Shown here piece by piece: positions 8,037 to 16,709 of a stretch of 64,000 bases of DNA; within the stretch, counting starts at the first letter, position 1; each line of letters starts with the position of its first letter. Under the pieces are notes generated by a model. It did not search any database and was not told the DNA's origin. It saw nothing but the letters and a program-made list of their open reading frames with translations. A program made the translations under genes and the position numbers. The stretch is from the NCBI RefSeq assembly GCF_030812415.1, contig NZ_JAUSST010000012.1, forward strand, positions 1-64,000, in the 5' to 3' direction. The DNA comes from Paenibacillus harenae (lineage in GTDB: Bacteria; Bacillota; Bacilli; Paenibacillales; Paenibacillaceae).

Positions 8037-9308
8037 CTAATCGTCTGCCGAGGTATCTTGCTCACGCCATACGTCTGCGCCTAGTCGCCTTAGATTTTCC
8101 ACTAGATTATCATAGCCGCGATCGATATACTCCACACCGGAGATTTCGGTAATGCCGTCCTCGACAGTCAATGCCGCCACAACGAGCGCCGCACCTGCGC
8201 GCAAATCCGCAGCCTTTACCTTCGCAGCGTTCAGCTTGCCGCCTTCAATAACGGCCGAACGTCCTTCAACCCGGATGTTAGCGCCCATGCGAGTGAGTTC
8301 AGGGACATGCTTGAAGCGCGTACCGTATACATAGTCCGTTAGAATGCTAACCCCATTGGCTTGCGTCAACAGCGTTGTCATCGGAGACTGCAAGTCCGTC
8401 GGGAAGCCCGGATAGACAAGCGCCTTCACGTCGATAGACGAATATTGAGACGTTCCGACAATGCGAATCGATTCATCCATCTCATGCACTTGAACGCCCA
8501 TCTCTTCAAGCTTGGCCGTCATCGCTTCGAGATGCTTAGGAATTACATTGTCGATCAACACGTCCCCGCGTGTCGCGGCGGCGGCTATCATATACGTTCC
8601 GGCTTGGATTCGATCGGGAATAATGGAATGGCGGCAGCCGTGCAGGCTGTCGACTCCTTCGATCCGAATCGTTTCCGTTCCTGCACCTTTGATCTTTGCG
8701 CCCATGGCGCTCAGAAGGGTAGCCACGTCGATAATTTCCGGCTCTTTGGCTGCATTTTCGATAATGGTTAATCCTTTGGCCCGCGATGCCGCGAGCATAA
8801 TATTGATCGTCGCCCCAACGCTCGCAACGTCCAAATAAATCTTAGCACCGCGCAGCTCCTTGGCTGAAATTCGGATAGAGCCATGGTCGTTGGTTACCGT
8901 CGCTCCAAGCGCTTCGAAGCCTTTGATGTGCTGATCGATCGGTCTTGGCTCGAAGTTGCAGCCTCCCGGCAAGCCGATCGTCGCCTCGCCGAACCGGCCC
9001 AGCATTGCGCCCATCAAATAGTACGACGCACGAAGCAGCTTCACCTTGCCGTTGGGCATCGGCTTCGACATTAGATGGGTAGGGTCGATTCGCATCATGT
9101 CATTATCGCGCGAAACGACTGCCCCAAGTTCTTGCAAAATCTCACTGTATACAGCAACGTCGCTTATAAGCGGCAAATTATCAAGTACAACCTCGGTCTC
9201 TGCAAGTATAGATGCCGGCACCAGCGCAACGGCGCTGTTCTTCGCCCCGCTAATCTGTACGGTGCCCCGCAGCGGCTGTCCACCGCGTATCATCAATTTC
9301 TCCATCAA
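8037..9308 (-). CDS. murA: UDP-N-acetylglucosamine 1-carboxyvinyltransferase
   Basis: A 423-residue EPSP-synthase-fold enzyme that transfers enolpyruvate from PEP to UDP-GlcNAc, the first committed step of peptidoglycan synthesis. KNSAVALVPASIL, the flexible loop LPGGCNFEPRPID with catalytic Cys117, and the DLRAGAALVVAAL motif are all present. Since the PEP-attacking residue is Cys, the enzyme should be fosfomycin sensitive. The position between spo0F and rho corresponds to Bacillus murAB (murZ), the second MurA of Firmicutes. The start is TTG at 9308 or the adjacent ATG at 9305; GGGAGG precedes both. Confidence 0.95.
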   Translation of the reverse strand: MMEKLMIRGGQPLRGTVQISGAKNSAVALVPASILAETEVVLDNLPLISDVAVYSEILQELGAVVSRDNDMMRIDPTHLMSKPMPNGKVKLLRASYYLMGAMLGRFGEATIGLPGGCNFEPRPIDQHIKGFEALGATVTNDHGSIRISAKELRGAKIYLDVASVGATINIMLAASRAKGLTIIENAAKEPEIIDVATLLSAMGAKIKGAGTETIRIEGVDSLHGCRHSIIPDRIQAGTYMIAAAATRGDVLIDNVIPKHLEAMTAKLEEMGVQVHEMDESIRIVGTSQYSSIDVKALVYPGFPTDLQSPMTTLLTQANGVSILTDYVYGTRFKHVPELTRMGANIRVEGRSAVIEGGKLNAAKVKAADLRAGAALVVAALTVEDGITEISGVEYIDRGYDNLVENLRRLGADVWREQDTSADD

Positions 9309-9638
9309 TATATTAATCCTCCCGTGGATTGGAAGAGAACAAAGGAAAACCGCCGAACATCAATAAGGCGGAATGTCGTCCTATGCTCCGTATTTTACGC
9401 TTGGCTGCCGCCTTAACTTAACGGCTTGAGCTTGAATACTGCTATTCTAGCGAACAGTCAGCGTGATATACATAAGCTTCACGCGCGCTTCCAAGCGTCA
9501 TTCTGAGCCATTATACCATAATGCGATTCGGAATAGTGAGAAAAACTCCTGCCGGAGCCATTCGGGAAAGGGCGTCCGCCTTTTAGGAAAGGCTTATATC
9601 CCTATTTAAAAGGGGAAACTTATCATTATTAGAAATCT
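9309..9638 (-). other. murA upstream region with extended -10 promoter
   Basis: No gene is seen here. On the minus strand a TGG-TATAAT extended -10 lies at 9510-9518 with no good -35, predicting a murA leader of nearly 200 bases. The leader holds weak inverted repeats but nothing I can match to a known riboswitch. Two short stem-loops (CCTTT..AAAGG and CCCTATTTAAAAGGGG) lie at 9568-9615. Confidence 0.45.
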
Positions 9639-9675
9639 AAAAAAACGGCATCGCCGCTAGCAAGCGACAATGCCG
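9639..9675 (-). terminator. Terminator of spo0F
   Basis: CGGCATtGtCGC pairs with GCGgCGATGCCG on the minus strand, followed by seven T. Confidence 0.85.
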
Positions 9676-9688
9676 TTCGTAAAACTAT

Positions 9689-10087
9689 CTAAGACCCGAT
9701 AGCGAAACGGCTGGAGGAGCTGCCGCCTTGAAGCTCTGCATTGACCGCAATCCGCATCTCATCGATGTCGAACGGCTTCGTGAAATGCATCAAAGCGCCG
9801 AGATCTGTCGCTTCCTTAATCATGTCGAGCTCGCCGTAAGCCGTCATCATAATAACTTTAATATCGCGGTTAATCGTCTTCACATGCTTCAAGATTTCCA
9901 ATCCGTCCATGCCTGGAATCTTCATGTCCAGCAATACGAGGTCGGGAGCTTCTTGCTTTACGATTTCTAAAGCCAGCTTGCCGTTAGACGCCTGAAACGT
10001 ATCGTATCCTTCGCTGCTGAACACTTCCATCAGCAATATTCGGATACCGTTCTGATCATCGACGATCAATACCTTCTTCTTCTCCAA
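9689..10087 (-). CDS. spo0F: Sporulation phosphorelay response regulator Spo0F
   Basis: A 132-residue single-domain receiver with no output domain. The acidic pocket is Asp10/Asp11, the phosphoacceptor is Asp54 in LLDMKIPGMDG (the Bacillus number), and Thr82 and Lys104 sit in MMTAYGE and FTKPFDIDE. The sequence is very close to Bacillus Spo0F except for a Ser-rich C-terminal extension of about eight residues. It receives phosphate from sensor kinases and passes it to Spo0B and Spo0A. The start is a TTG with GGGGGG upstream. A sigma-H promoter lies about 65 bp upstream. Unlike Bacillus, fbaA and tal do not lie between spo0F and murA. Confidence 0.96.
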   Translation of the reverse strand: MEKKKVLIVDDQNGIRILLMEVFSSEGYDTFQASNGKLALEIVKQEAPDLVLLDMKIPGMDGLEILKHVKTINRDIKVIMMTAYGELDMIKEATDLGALMHFTKPFDIDEMRIAVNAELQGGSSSSRFAIGS

Positions 10088-10149
10088 CGCTTATTACCCC
10101 CCGCAACTGAGCTTAGCCATTAATGGCCAACTCTTCCATAATCGCTAAT

Positions 10150-10179
10150 ATATTCGATGAAGTGGGTAAATAATCCTTC
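10150..10179 (-). promoter_or_regulatory. sigma-H promoter of spo0F
   Basis: GAAGGATTA at 10171-10179 and ATCGAATAT at 10150-10158 (minus strand) with a 12-bp spacer. This agrees with the sigma-H consensus RnAGGAwww / RnnGAATww. Bacillus spo0F is also read from a sigma-H promoter. Confidence 0.75.
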
Positions 10180-10306
10180 TCTCGTCTAGAAAAACTTGTA
10201 GGATGATGGAAAAAGATGCGGCATCCGGTAGTCGCGGGATGCATATGAGGAGAATTAGACGCAAAAAACGACCTTGTCGTCAAAGAACGGCAAAGTCGCT
10301 TCTCGT

Positions 10307-11914
10307 TTATTTTTGCTCGGAATATTTAAGCGCTGCGTATACGAATCCACGGAACAACGGCTGTGGACGGTTCGGTCTGGACGTGAATTCCGGATGGAAT
10401 TGAACAGCCAAGAACCATGGGTGGTCAGACATCTCAACCATCTCGACGAGACGGCCGTCCGGCGACGTGCCGGAGATGCGCAAGCCAGCCGATTCAATGC
10501 GCTCGCGATATTCATTGTTGAATTCGTACCGATGACGGTGACGCTCGTAAACAAGCTCATCCTTGTATGCTTCTTCCGCAAGCGAGCCAGGAACAACTTT
10601 GCACGGATACAGACCAAGGCGCATCGTGCCGCCCATATCTTCAATGTCCTTCTGATCGGGAAGCAGATCGATAACCGGATAAGGCGTCGACGGATTAATT
10701 TCGGAGCTGTTCGCGTTAGCAAGCCCAACGACATTGCGCGCGTACTCAATAACGGCAACCTGCATGCCAAGGCAAATGCCGAAGAACGGAACGCCTTTCT
10801 CGCGAGCATAACGGATAGCCGAAATTTTGCCCTCGATGCCGCGATCGCCGAAGCCGCCAGGTACAAGAATACCGTGGACGCCTTGCAGCTTGTCCGCCAC
10901 GTTTTGATCCGTAAGCTCTTCTGCATTGACCCAGCGAAGCTTCACTTCGGAGTTCGCGTCAATGCCGGCATGGCCAAGCGATTCCACGATACTTAGGTAA
11001 GCGTCATGGAGCGCTACGTATTTGCCGACAATGGCGATCTCGGTCGTCTTCTCAAGCGACTTCACGCGCTTAACAAGACTTTCCCATTCCGTCATGTCCG
11101 GTTGATTCGTAGTCAGCTTCAGGTGGTTGACGACGATATCGTCAAGACCTTGCTCGCGAAGCATTAATGGTACTTCGTATAGCGTCGATGCGTCGAGGCA
11201 CTCTACGACCGCATTCGCATCGATATCGCAGAACAGGCCGATCTTGCGCTTCAAATCTTCGGCAAGCGGATATTCCGTACGGCATACGATGACGTTCGGC
11301 TGAATGCCGATGCTGCGCAGCTCTTTCACGCTATGTTGAGTAGGCTTGGTTTTCACTTCGCCTGCAGCCTTAATGTAAGGTATAAGCGTAACATGGATGT
11401 ACATCACGTTGTCGCGACCGATGTCGCTCTTGATCTGGCGAATGGCTTCAAGGAAAGGCAAGCTCTCGATATCGCCAACCGTTCCGCCGATCTCCGTAAT
11501 AACGACGTCCGAACCCGCTTCCTTGCCTGCACGGAATACGCGGTCCTTAATTTCGTTAGTAATATGCGGAATAACTTGAACCGTGCCGCCTAGATAATCG
11601 CCGCGACGCTCTTTAGTAATGACGTTGGAATAAATTTTGCCTGTCGTCACGTTGTTGTTCTTGGATAGGTTAATGTCTATAAAACGTTCATAATGCCCAA
11701 GGTCGAGGTCCGTTTCCGCGCCATCGTCGGTGACGAACACTTCGCCGTGCTGATAGGGACTCATCGTTCCCGGGTCAACGTTAATATAAGGGTCGAACTT
11801 CTGAATCGTTACTTTGAGTCCCCTGTTCTTCAGCAAACGACCGAGCGAAGCTGCGGTAATGCCTTTGCCCAGGGACGAAACTACGCCGCCGGTTACAAAT
11901 ATATATTTGGTCAC
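10307..11914 (-). CDS. pyrG: CTP synthase
   Basis: A 535-residue enzyme, the same length as Bacillus PyrG. The N-terminal synthase domain opens with TKYIFVTGGVVSSLGKGI (nucleotide loop). The C-terminal class I glutamine amidotransferase has the GICLGMQ nucleophile Cys and a His/Glu pair near the end (AVQFHPEF). It makes CTP from UTP, ATP and glutamine. The start is the GTG at 11914 with GGAGG 11 bases upstream; a longer frame to 12037 runs back into the leader and is not conserved in such enzymes. An attenuator-like leader precedes it. Confidence 0.97.
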   Translation of the reverse strand: MTKYIFVTGGVVSSLGKGITAASLGRLLKNRGLKVTIQKFDPYINVDPGTMSPYQHGEVFVTDDGAETDLDLGHYERFIDINLSKNNNVTTGKIYSNVITKERRGDYLGGTVQVIPHITNEIKDRVFRAGKEAGSDVVITEIGGTVGDIESLPFLEAIRQIKSDIGRDNVMYIHVTLIPYIKAAGEVKTKPTQHSVKELRSIGIQPNVIVCRTEYPLAEDLKRKIGLFCDIDANAVVECLDASTLYEVPLMLREQGLDDIVVNHLKLTTNQPDMTEWESLVKRVKSLEKTTEIAIVGKYVALHDAYLSIVESLGHAGIDANSEVKLRWVNAEELTDQNVADKLQGVHGILVPGGFGDRGIEGKISAIRYAREKGVPFFGICLGMQVAVIEYARNVVGLANANSSEINPSTPYPVIDLLPDQKDIEDMGGTMRLGLYPCKVVPGSLAEEAYKDELVYERHRHRYEFNNEYRERIESAGLRISGTSPDGRLVEMVEMSDHPWFLAVQFHPEFTSRPNRPQPLFRGFVYAALKYSEQK

Positions 11915-12046
11915 TGTGATGATACCCTCCAAGCTCCTATGGTTAATGTTTAGGTTTGCCCATTTACTCGATAAACATGGATGCGGATACCTTCCGCCCG
12001 TCCATCCAGTTTGTGGGAATATATCCTGCCGACGCATCCCTCACAA

Positions 12047-12085
12047 ACAAAAAAAGTGACACCCGTAGCCACGGGGCACTTTTTC
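12047..12085 (-). terminator. pyrG leader terminator (candidate attenuator)
   Basis: On the minus strand AGTGCCCCGT pairs with ACGGGTGTCACT and is followed by seven T. It lies between the pyrG promoter and the gene, about 45 bases after the predicted start of transcription, so a terminator here must regulate pyrG. Confidence 0.75.
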
Positions 12086-12129
12086 CAATTGGCATATAAA
12101 TATGCGTTATTTGTTAACCGAATCTTAAG

Positions 12130-12169
12130 CCCATGCAATAGTTTACTCTGCCCTGACGGGCGCTGTCAA
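12130..12169 (-). promoter_or_regulatory. pyrG promoter with GGGC start
   Basis: TTGACA at 12164-12169 and TAAACT at 12140-12145 with an 18-bp spacer. The predicted start falls on GGGCTTAAG at 12132. Bacillus pyrG starts with GGGC and adds extra G residues when CTP is low; the layout here is the same. Confidence 0.75.
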
Positions 12170-12319
12170 GCGTAAACGGATGTTGCTGGCCTTTCCTGGC
12201 AACATCTAACGTTTCGTATACAATTCTAAGCCATAAAAGAGATAAATCTCCTCTTTCTTAGCATTCAAACGCAGTGGATGGAGTCAGGACCAATGACGAA
12301 AGCAAACGTGCAGGAATCG
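12170..12319 (-). other. Spacer between rpoE and the pyrG promoter
   Basis: Non-coding. It holds a strong hairpin at 12179-12206 (GATGTTGC paired with GCAACATC) with no T run, directly before the pyrG -35 box. It may act as the rpoE 3' end. Confidence 0.4.
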
Positions 12320-12901
12320 TTACTTGTCGTTTTCCTCGTCTTCTTCTTCAAGATCCTCTTCTTCATCATCCGATTCGGCTTCGGCGTCTGCATCCAGCTC
12401 GCCTTCAACCTCTTCCTCGTCGATTTCTTCATCGTCGATAACGACTTCCTCGTCAATTTCCTCTTCGGCTTCCGCCTCTTCGAAGTCTTCGCGGTCTTCG
12501 TCAAATACATCGTAATCTTCTTCTTCCGCTGCGTAGGTATCCTCTTCCTCGTCGGCGAACAGATCGTCATCATCGTCGTCGTCATCATTAATGATACGAG
12601 TACGCTTCGCATTGCCCACCGGATCTTCGGAACGCTCAACCGGATACCAGCGCTTCAGTCCCCACATATTGCTGCCGACGCAAGCGAAACGGCCGTCAAT
12701 ATTAATCTCCGTGTACACCTGTGCGATGAATTGGTTGATACCTTCCGCGGATAGACCGCGTATTTTAGCGATCTCCATCATGAGATCACGATAATAGTAA
12801 GGCGTATTCGCTGCTTTCAGAACTTCGAACGCCAAATCGACCATAGGCATTTCCTTCATTCGTTCAGGATCCAGCTTTAACGTAAAATTGCTGCTGCTCA
12901 T
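12320..12901 (-). CDS. rpoE: RNA polymerase delta subunit
   Basis: A 193-residue protein. The folded HARE-HTH domain covers residues 1-90 (DLAFEVLKAANTPYYYRDLM, WGLKRWYPV). The rest is an extremely acidic, disordered Asp/Glu tail of about 90 residues that includes eight consecutive Asp. RpoE of Firmicutes binds core polymerase and promotes RNA displacement and recycling through this tail. The gene lies directly upstream of pyrG, as in Bacillus. Confidence 0.95.
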   Translation of the reverse strand: MSSSNFTLKLDPERMKEMPMVDLAFEVLKAANTPYYYRDLMMEIAKIRGLSAEGINQFIAQVYTEINIDGRFACVGSNMWGLKRWYPVERSEDPVGNAKRTRIINDDDDDDDDLFADEEEDTYAAEEEDYDVFDEDREDFEEAEAEEEIDEEVVIDDEEIDEEEVEGELDADAEAESDDEEEDLEEEDEENDK

Positions 12902-13243
12902 ATGGACACATCCTCTCTTGCCAATCTATTTATGTACTTATTCATTGCTCGCTTATCACAGTATAGTAAAACCTATTTCGTCCAAAAAAGCAAGCGGCAC
13001 GGAGCCGGAGCATATAGCCCAACCGGCAGCAGCCTTCTCGCGGACGTAAAACAGCCTACAGCTTGGACCTTCATGCAAAAAGCGAAGGGATTGCTCCCTT
13101 CGCTCCGACTGTATCCATCCGACACCGTATGCCCTGCATAACGGGGACGTAAGAGCCCCAAAGAACTCTTAGTTCATCCTATGTCCAGCGACGGTTTTTG
13201 ACACGGTTTCTCGCCTAATTCTGATAAAAAGGGCAAGTTGCTC
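12902..13243 (-). other. rpoE upstream region with an orphan minus-strand terminator
   Basis: No gene is seen. A perfect terminator on the minus strand lies at 13077-13103 (GCGAAGGGA, loop, TCCCTTCGC, TTTTT), although the nearest minus-strand gene that could end there is argS, 1.37 kb upstream. TATACT near 12955-12960 is a possible rpoE -10 box, without a good -35. Confidence 0.5.
13077..13103 (-). terminator. Orphan terminator upstream of rpoE
   Basis: A 9-bp perfect stem with a 4-base loop and five T on the minus strand. On the plus strand there is no T run, so it acts on leftward transcripts only. Confidence 0.8.
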
Positions 13244-14443
13244 ATGCCGAAGGATGCGATTGTTCATACAATACCTCAGCATCGTCCGTCGGGAGGGAAG
13301 CCAAATTTGGACACCGCCGCATTTATCCGCTCGTTGCAAGACACGATGGCTTGCGCAGATCCCACCGCAACAAAGCGCATTGTTCGCTTCCAGCATGTTA
13401 GCGACTACCGACGCTTCCTGCAACAGTTATCCGAAATTCCATCTGATTCGCCGCTCAAGCAGGTGAAACAAATATCCATTATCCGCGGCCTCTCCTGCAC
13501 GCTTCCAGCCGTTGAGACGCTGGAGCAGTTCGCGGGCCGAGTCTGGATCGAGAAGGATTGTAAAATTAGCGTTCATGCTGCTCCGGCTCAAAAGTCGATT
13601 TCCATGGAGAAGGGAATACCTTGGGGCGTTCAGCAAATAAAAGCTCCGCAGGCATGGGGGGCGACGACCGGCCATAAGGTGAAGATCGGCGTCATCGATA
13701 CCGGCATCGACTTCAACCATCCCGACCTGAAGCAATCGTTGTCACGCGGAATCAATCTGCTTAACCGGAGTATGCTGCCGCATGACGACAACGGACACGG
13801 GACGCATATCGCGGGTACGATTGCGGCCGCCAACCAGCTTCAAGGCATGATCGGCGTTGCGCCGCGCGCCTTAATCTCCCCCGTTAAAGCCTTCGACCAC
13901 AATGGGAGCGCATTCGTATCGGATATTATACTCGGCATCGATTGGTGCGTTCGCAACCGCATGGATGTTATCAATATGAGCTTCGGCATGAAGACGCGAA
14001 GCAAGGCGCTGCTTGGCGCGGTCGTCAACGCGCACAATGCGGGCGTCATTATCGTTGCCTCCTCCGGCAACGACGGCAAGCGGCGCTCGGTCGATTACCC
14101 CGCCCGCTACCCGCAGACCATTGCCGTCGGCGCGACGAACAAGCTTCGCCGCATCGCTCCCTTCAGCAACCGCGGCGCCTACATCGACGTCTACGCGCCC
14201 GGCGAGAAGATCGTCTCGACATGGCTGAAGGGCAAATATAATGAAATGAGCGGCACATCGATGGCTACCTCGCATGTAAGCGGGGCAATCGCCTTGCTGC
14301 TCGCATTAAAGCCGGGCCTCTCGCCTACCGAGATTAAAGCCATCATCAAGCGCTCCGTACAGCCCTTAAGAGGCAGCAAAGCCCGCCGGACAATCGGCGA
14401 GCTCGATGTGATGCGTATCCTGCAGGCCGTAGAGAAATCTTAA
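13244..14443 (+). CDS. S8 family serine protease (subtilase) without signal peptide
   Basis: A 399-residue subtilisin-family protease. The catalytic triad is Asp152 (VIDTGIDFNHPDL), His188 (DDNGHGTHIAGT) and Ser339 (SGTSMATSHVSG); the oxyanion Asn276 is in SSGNDG. About 140 residues precede the catalytic domain and look like a propeptide, but there is no hydrophobic signal sequence, so it is probably cytoplasmic or released by another route. I use the ATG at 13244, ten bases after AAAAGGG; a TTG at 13238 is the alternative. It is the only plus-strand gene between rpoE and argS. A hairpin ending in CTTCCTTT overlaps the stop codon. Confidence 0.9.
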   Translation: MPKDAIVHTIPQHRPSGGKPNLDTAAFIRSLQDTMACADPTATKRIVRFQHVSDYRRFLQQLSEIPSDSPLKQVKQISIIRGLSCTLPAVETLEQFAGRVWIEKDCKISVHAAPAQKSISMEKGIPWGVQQIKAPQAWGATTGHKVKIGVIDTGIDFNHPDLKQSLSRGINLLNRSMLPHDDNGHGTHIAGTIAAANQLQGMIGVAPRALISPVKAFDHNGSAFVSDIILGIDWCVRNRMDVINMSFGMKTRSKALLGAVVNAHNAGVIIVASSGNDGKRRSVDYPARYPQTIAVGATNKLRRIAPFSNRGAYIDVYAPGEKIVSTWLKGKYNEMSGTSMATSHVSGAIALLLALKPGLSPTEIKAIIKRSVQPLRGSKARRTIGELDVMRILQAVEKS

Positions 14444-14472
14444 CTCTACGGCTTCCTTTAAATTAGACGGGT

Positions 14473-16158
14473 CTACATCCGCTCGGGAGCGGATACGCCG
14501 ACAAGGCGAAGCACGTTCGCGAGCGCGATGCGAACGGCGCCGAGCAGCGCCAGACGGGCGACCGACTGCTCCGCGTCATCCGTAATGACCCGCTCCGCTT
14601 TATAGTAGCTATGGAATTGCGATGCCAGCTCGTATACATAGCGAATCAACCGGTGCGGCGCGTATTGCGCAGCCGCTTCCGTAATCTCCTGCGGCAACTC
14701 GCCGAGCTTGCGCAGCAGATCGAACTCCGTCTCGGCGCTCAGCTTGGCGAAGTTCAGCTTGCCCGCGTCGACAGCGCCGCTTGCAATGCCCTGCTCTTCC
14801 GCCTGGCGGAAGATGCTGCAGATGCGGGCATGCGCATATTGCACGTAGAAAACCGGGTTCTCGTTCGAAGTCGAGATCGCCAGATCCATATCGAAATCCA
14901 GATGCGAATCCATGCTGCGCATCGTGAAGAAGTAACGGATCGCATCCACGCCAACCTCGTCCATCAAATCTTCCATTGTTACCGCTTTGCCGGTCCGCTT
15001 CGACATTTTCATTTTCTCGCCGTTCTGGAACAGGCTGACCATCTGTGCGATCAATACCGTCAGCTTGCCCGGATCGTTGCCTAGCGCAGCCATAGCCGCC
15101 TTCACGCGCGGGATATAGCCATGGTGATCGGCACCCCAGATATTGATCATCCGATCGAAGCCGCGGCCGTATTTGTCGCGGTGGTAGGCGATGTCCGGCG
15201 TCAAATACGTGTACGAACCGTCATTTTTGACGAGAACGCGGTTTTTGTCGTCGCCGAAAGGCATCGTGGACAGCCATGTTGCGCCTTCCTCTTCATAGAC
15301 GTGGCCGGAAGCCTTAAGCGCCGCCAAGCCTTGCTCGACTTGTCCGCTCTCATAGAGCGAGGTCTCGCTATACCAGACGTCGAAGCCGACGCGGAAACGG
15401 CCGAGGTCGCGCTTAATCTTATCAAGCTCGCGCTCAAGACCGAAGCTGCGGAAGAAAGTGAACCGCTCTTCGTCCGGCAACGAGAGCAGACGATCGCCTT
15501 CTTGCTCGACCAGCAGCTTCGCGAAGCCGATAATATCCTCGCCGTAGTAGCCGTCCTCCGGCATGTCTGCCGACTGGCCCAGCGCTTGGCGGTAACGCGC
15601 TTCTATAGAAACGGCAAGATTCTCGACTTGCTTGCCCGCATCGTTAATATAGTACTCGCGCGTAACGTCATAACCGGCGAAGTCGAGCAGGTTGCACAGC
15701 GCGTCCCCAACCGCCGCTCCGCGAGCGTGGCCCAGATGCAGGCTGCCCGTCGGATTCGCGCTTACATATTCGACCTGCATGCGCTGGCCCCCGCCGTCGG
15801 AAGTGCGGCCATAGTCGTCGCCCGCTTCCAGCACGTCGTTAATGACGGAATACAGATAACTTTTGTCCATACGGAAGTTAATGAAGCCGGGACCTGCAAT
15901 TTCCGCCGATTGAATCGACGATTTCTCCGTATCGAGATTCGCGATAATCGCCTCGGCGATTTGGCGCGGGTTCTTCTTCGCCAGCTTCGTCAGCTGCATC
16001 GCCGCATTCGTCGCCAGATCGCCGTGGGACTTGTCCTTCGGCACTTCGAGCACGATTACGGGAAGCTCCTCTCTTTCCGCTAAGCCTGCCGCTACCGCCG
16101 CATCGGCAATCGCTGTTTTTACCTTCTCATACATCTGTTCCAGCACATTCGCTTTCAT
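14473..16158 (-). CDS. argS: Arginyl-tRNA synthetase
   Basis: A 561-residue class I synthetase. The N-terminal additional domain recognises the tRNA D-loop. The HIGH signature reads HLGH in LHLGHARGAA; the KMSKS counterpart is KMSKRTG. An anticodon-binding helical domain is C-terminal. It charges tRNA-Arg, including the CCU isoacceptor encoded at 58.8 kb. The ATG overlaps the stop of the DUF1934 gene by four bases (ATGA), implying coupling. No clear terminator follows it; the nearest on this strand is at 13077. Confidence 0.97.
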   Translation of the reverse strand: MKANVLEQMYEKVKTAIADAAVAAGLAEREELPVIVLEVPKDKSHGDLATNAAMQLTKLAKKNPRQIAEAIIANLDTEKSSIQSAEIAGPGFINFRMDKSYLYSVINDVLEAGDDYGRTSDGGGQRMQVEYVSANPTGSLHLGHARGAAVGDALCNLLDFAGYDVTREYYINDAGKQVENLAVSIEARYRQALGQSADMPEDGYYGEDIIGFAKLLVEQEGDRLLSLPDEERFTFFRSFGLERELDKIKRDLGRFRVGFDVWYSETSLYESGQVEQGLAALKASGHVYEEEGATWLSTMPFGDDKNRVLVKNDGSYTYLTPDIAYHRDKYGRGFDRMINIWGADHHGYIPRVKAAMAALGNDPGKLTVLIAQMVSLFQNGEKMKMSKRTGKAVTMEDLMDEVGVDAIRYFFTMRSMDSHLDFDMDLAISTSNENPVFYVQYAHARICSIFRQAEEQGIASGAVDAGKLNFAKLSAETEFDLLRKLGELPQEITEAAAQYAPHRLIRYVYELASQFHSYYKAERVITDDAEQSVARLALLGAVRIALANVLRLVGVSAPERM

Positions 16159-16625
16159 TGATGGGTATCCTCCTGTATATAGAGTCGAATATCGAATCGA
16201 CCCGATGATTGTTCATTGACACGCATCTCGTATGCCCACTCCAGCGTGAATGGCAACTGCGACGGCAATCCGTGCTCGTCCACGCTCGCTGATCCGCCGG
16301 CGCCAATAAGGCCCAGCTTCGAGGTATCCGTCTCCAACTCAAAGGCGATTGCCGCTGACCTGTAACGGCCAATACGCCGCTGCCCCGCCGTAAATAGCTG
16401 CTCCGATTCGACAGCGCCTCGACGCAAGATCGACAGCTCCTCCGGTCTATACCGAATAAGCGTCCGCACTTCCCCGGCACCCTTGTCGTCGCTATCAGCC
16501 GCTTCCGTATACCGGATATAGATCGATCGTTCCTTGCGGAACCATTCTCCGCTATAGCTGTGGTCAAACGAGCTTCCGTCCTGCGCGCTGGTCAGCGTGA
16601 TCCTTACTTTTCTGCCGTCTCCCAT
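16155..16625 (-). CDS. DUF1934 family protein (YwiB-like)
   Basis: A 156-residue beta-rich protein. The motifs KVRITLTSAQDG, IYIRYTE, VRTLIRYRPEELSILRRG and the closing LEWAYEMRVN strand fit the calycin-like fold of DUF1934. Bacillus YwiB lies directly upstream of argS, the same order as here. The function is not known. The N-terminus is cytoplasmic, with no signal. Overlap with argS suggests joint expression. Confidence 0.88.
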   Translation of the reverse strand: MGDGRKVRITLTSAQDGSSFDHSYSGEWFRKERSIYIRYTEAADSDDKGAGEVRTLIRYRPEELSILRRGAVESEQLFTAGQRRIGRYRSAAIAFELETDTSKLGLIGAGGSASVDEHGLPSQLPFTLEWAYEMRVNEQSSGRFDIRLYIQEDTHQ

Positions 16626-16709
16626 TTTGCCTGCTTGCTCCTGTTATCAGTCTAGTCGTATGTAACTACTATATACAGGAAGACTATTTATTTCAACGCC
16701 GAGGCGATG

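Noticed and set aside
12278..12754. Long plus-strand ORFs (hydrophobic or Ser-rich) across rpoE
   Set aside because: They are shadows of the highly acidic GAA/GAT codon tail of rpoE.
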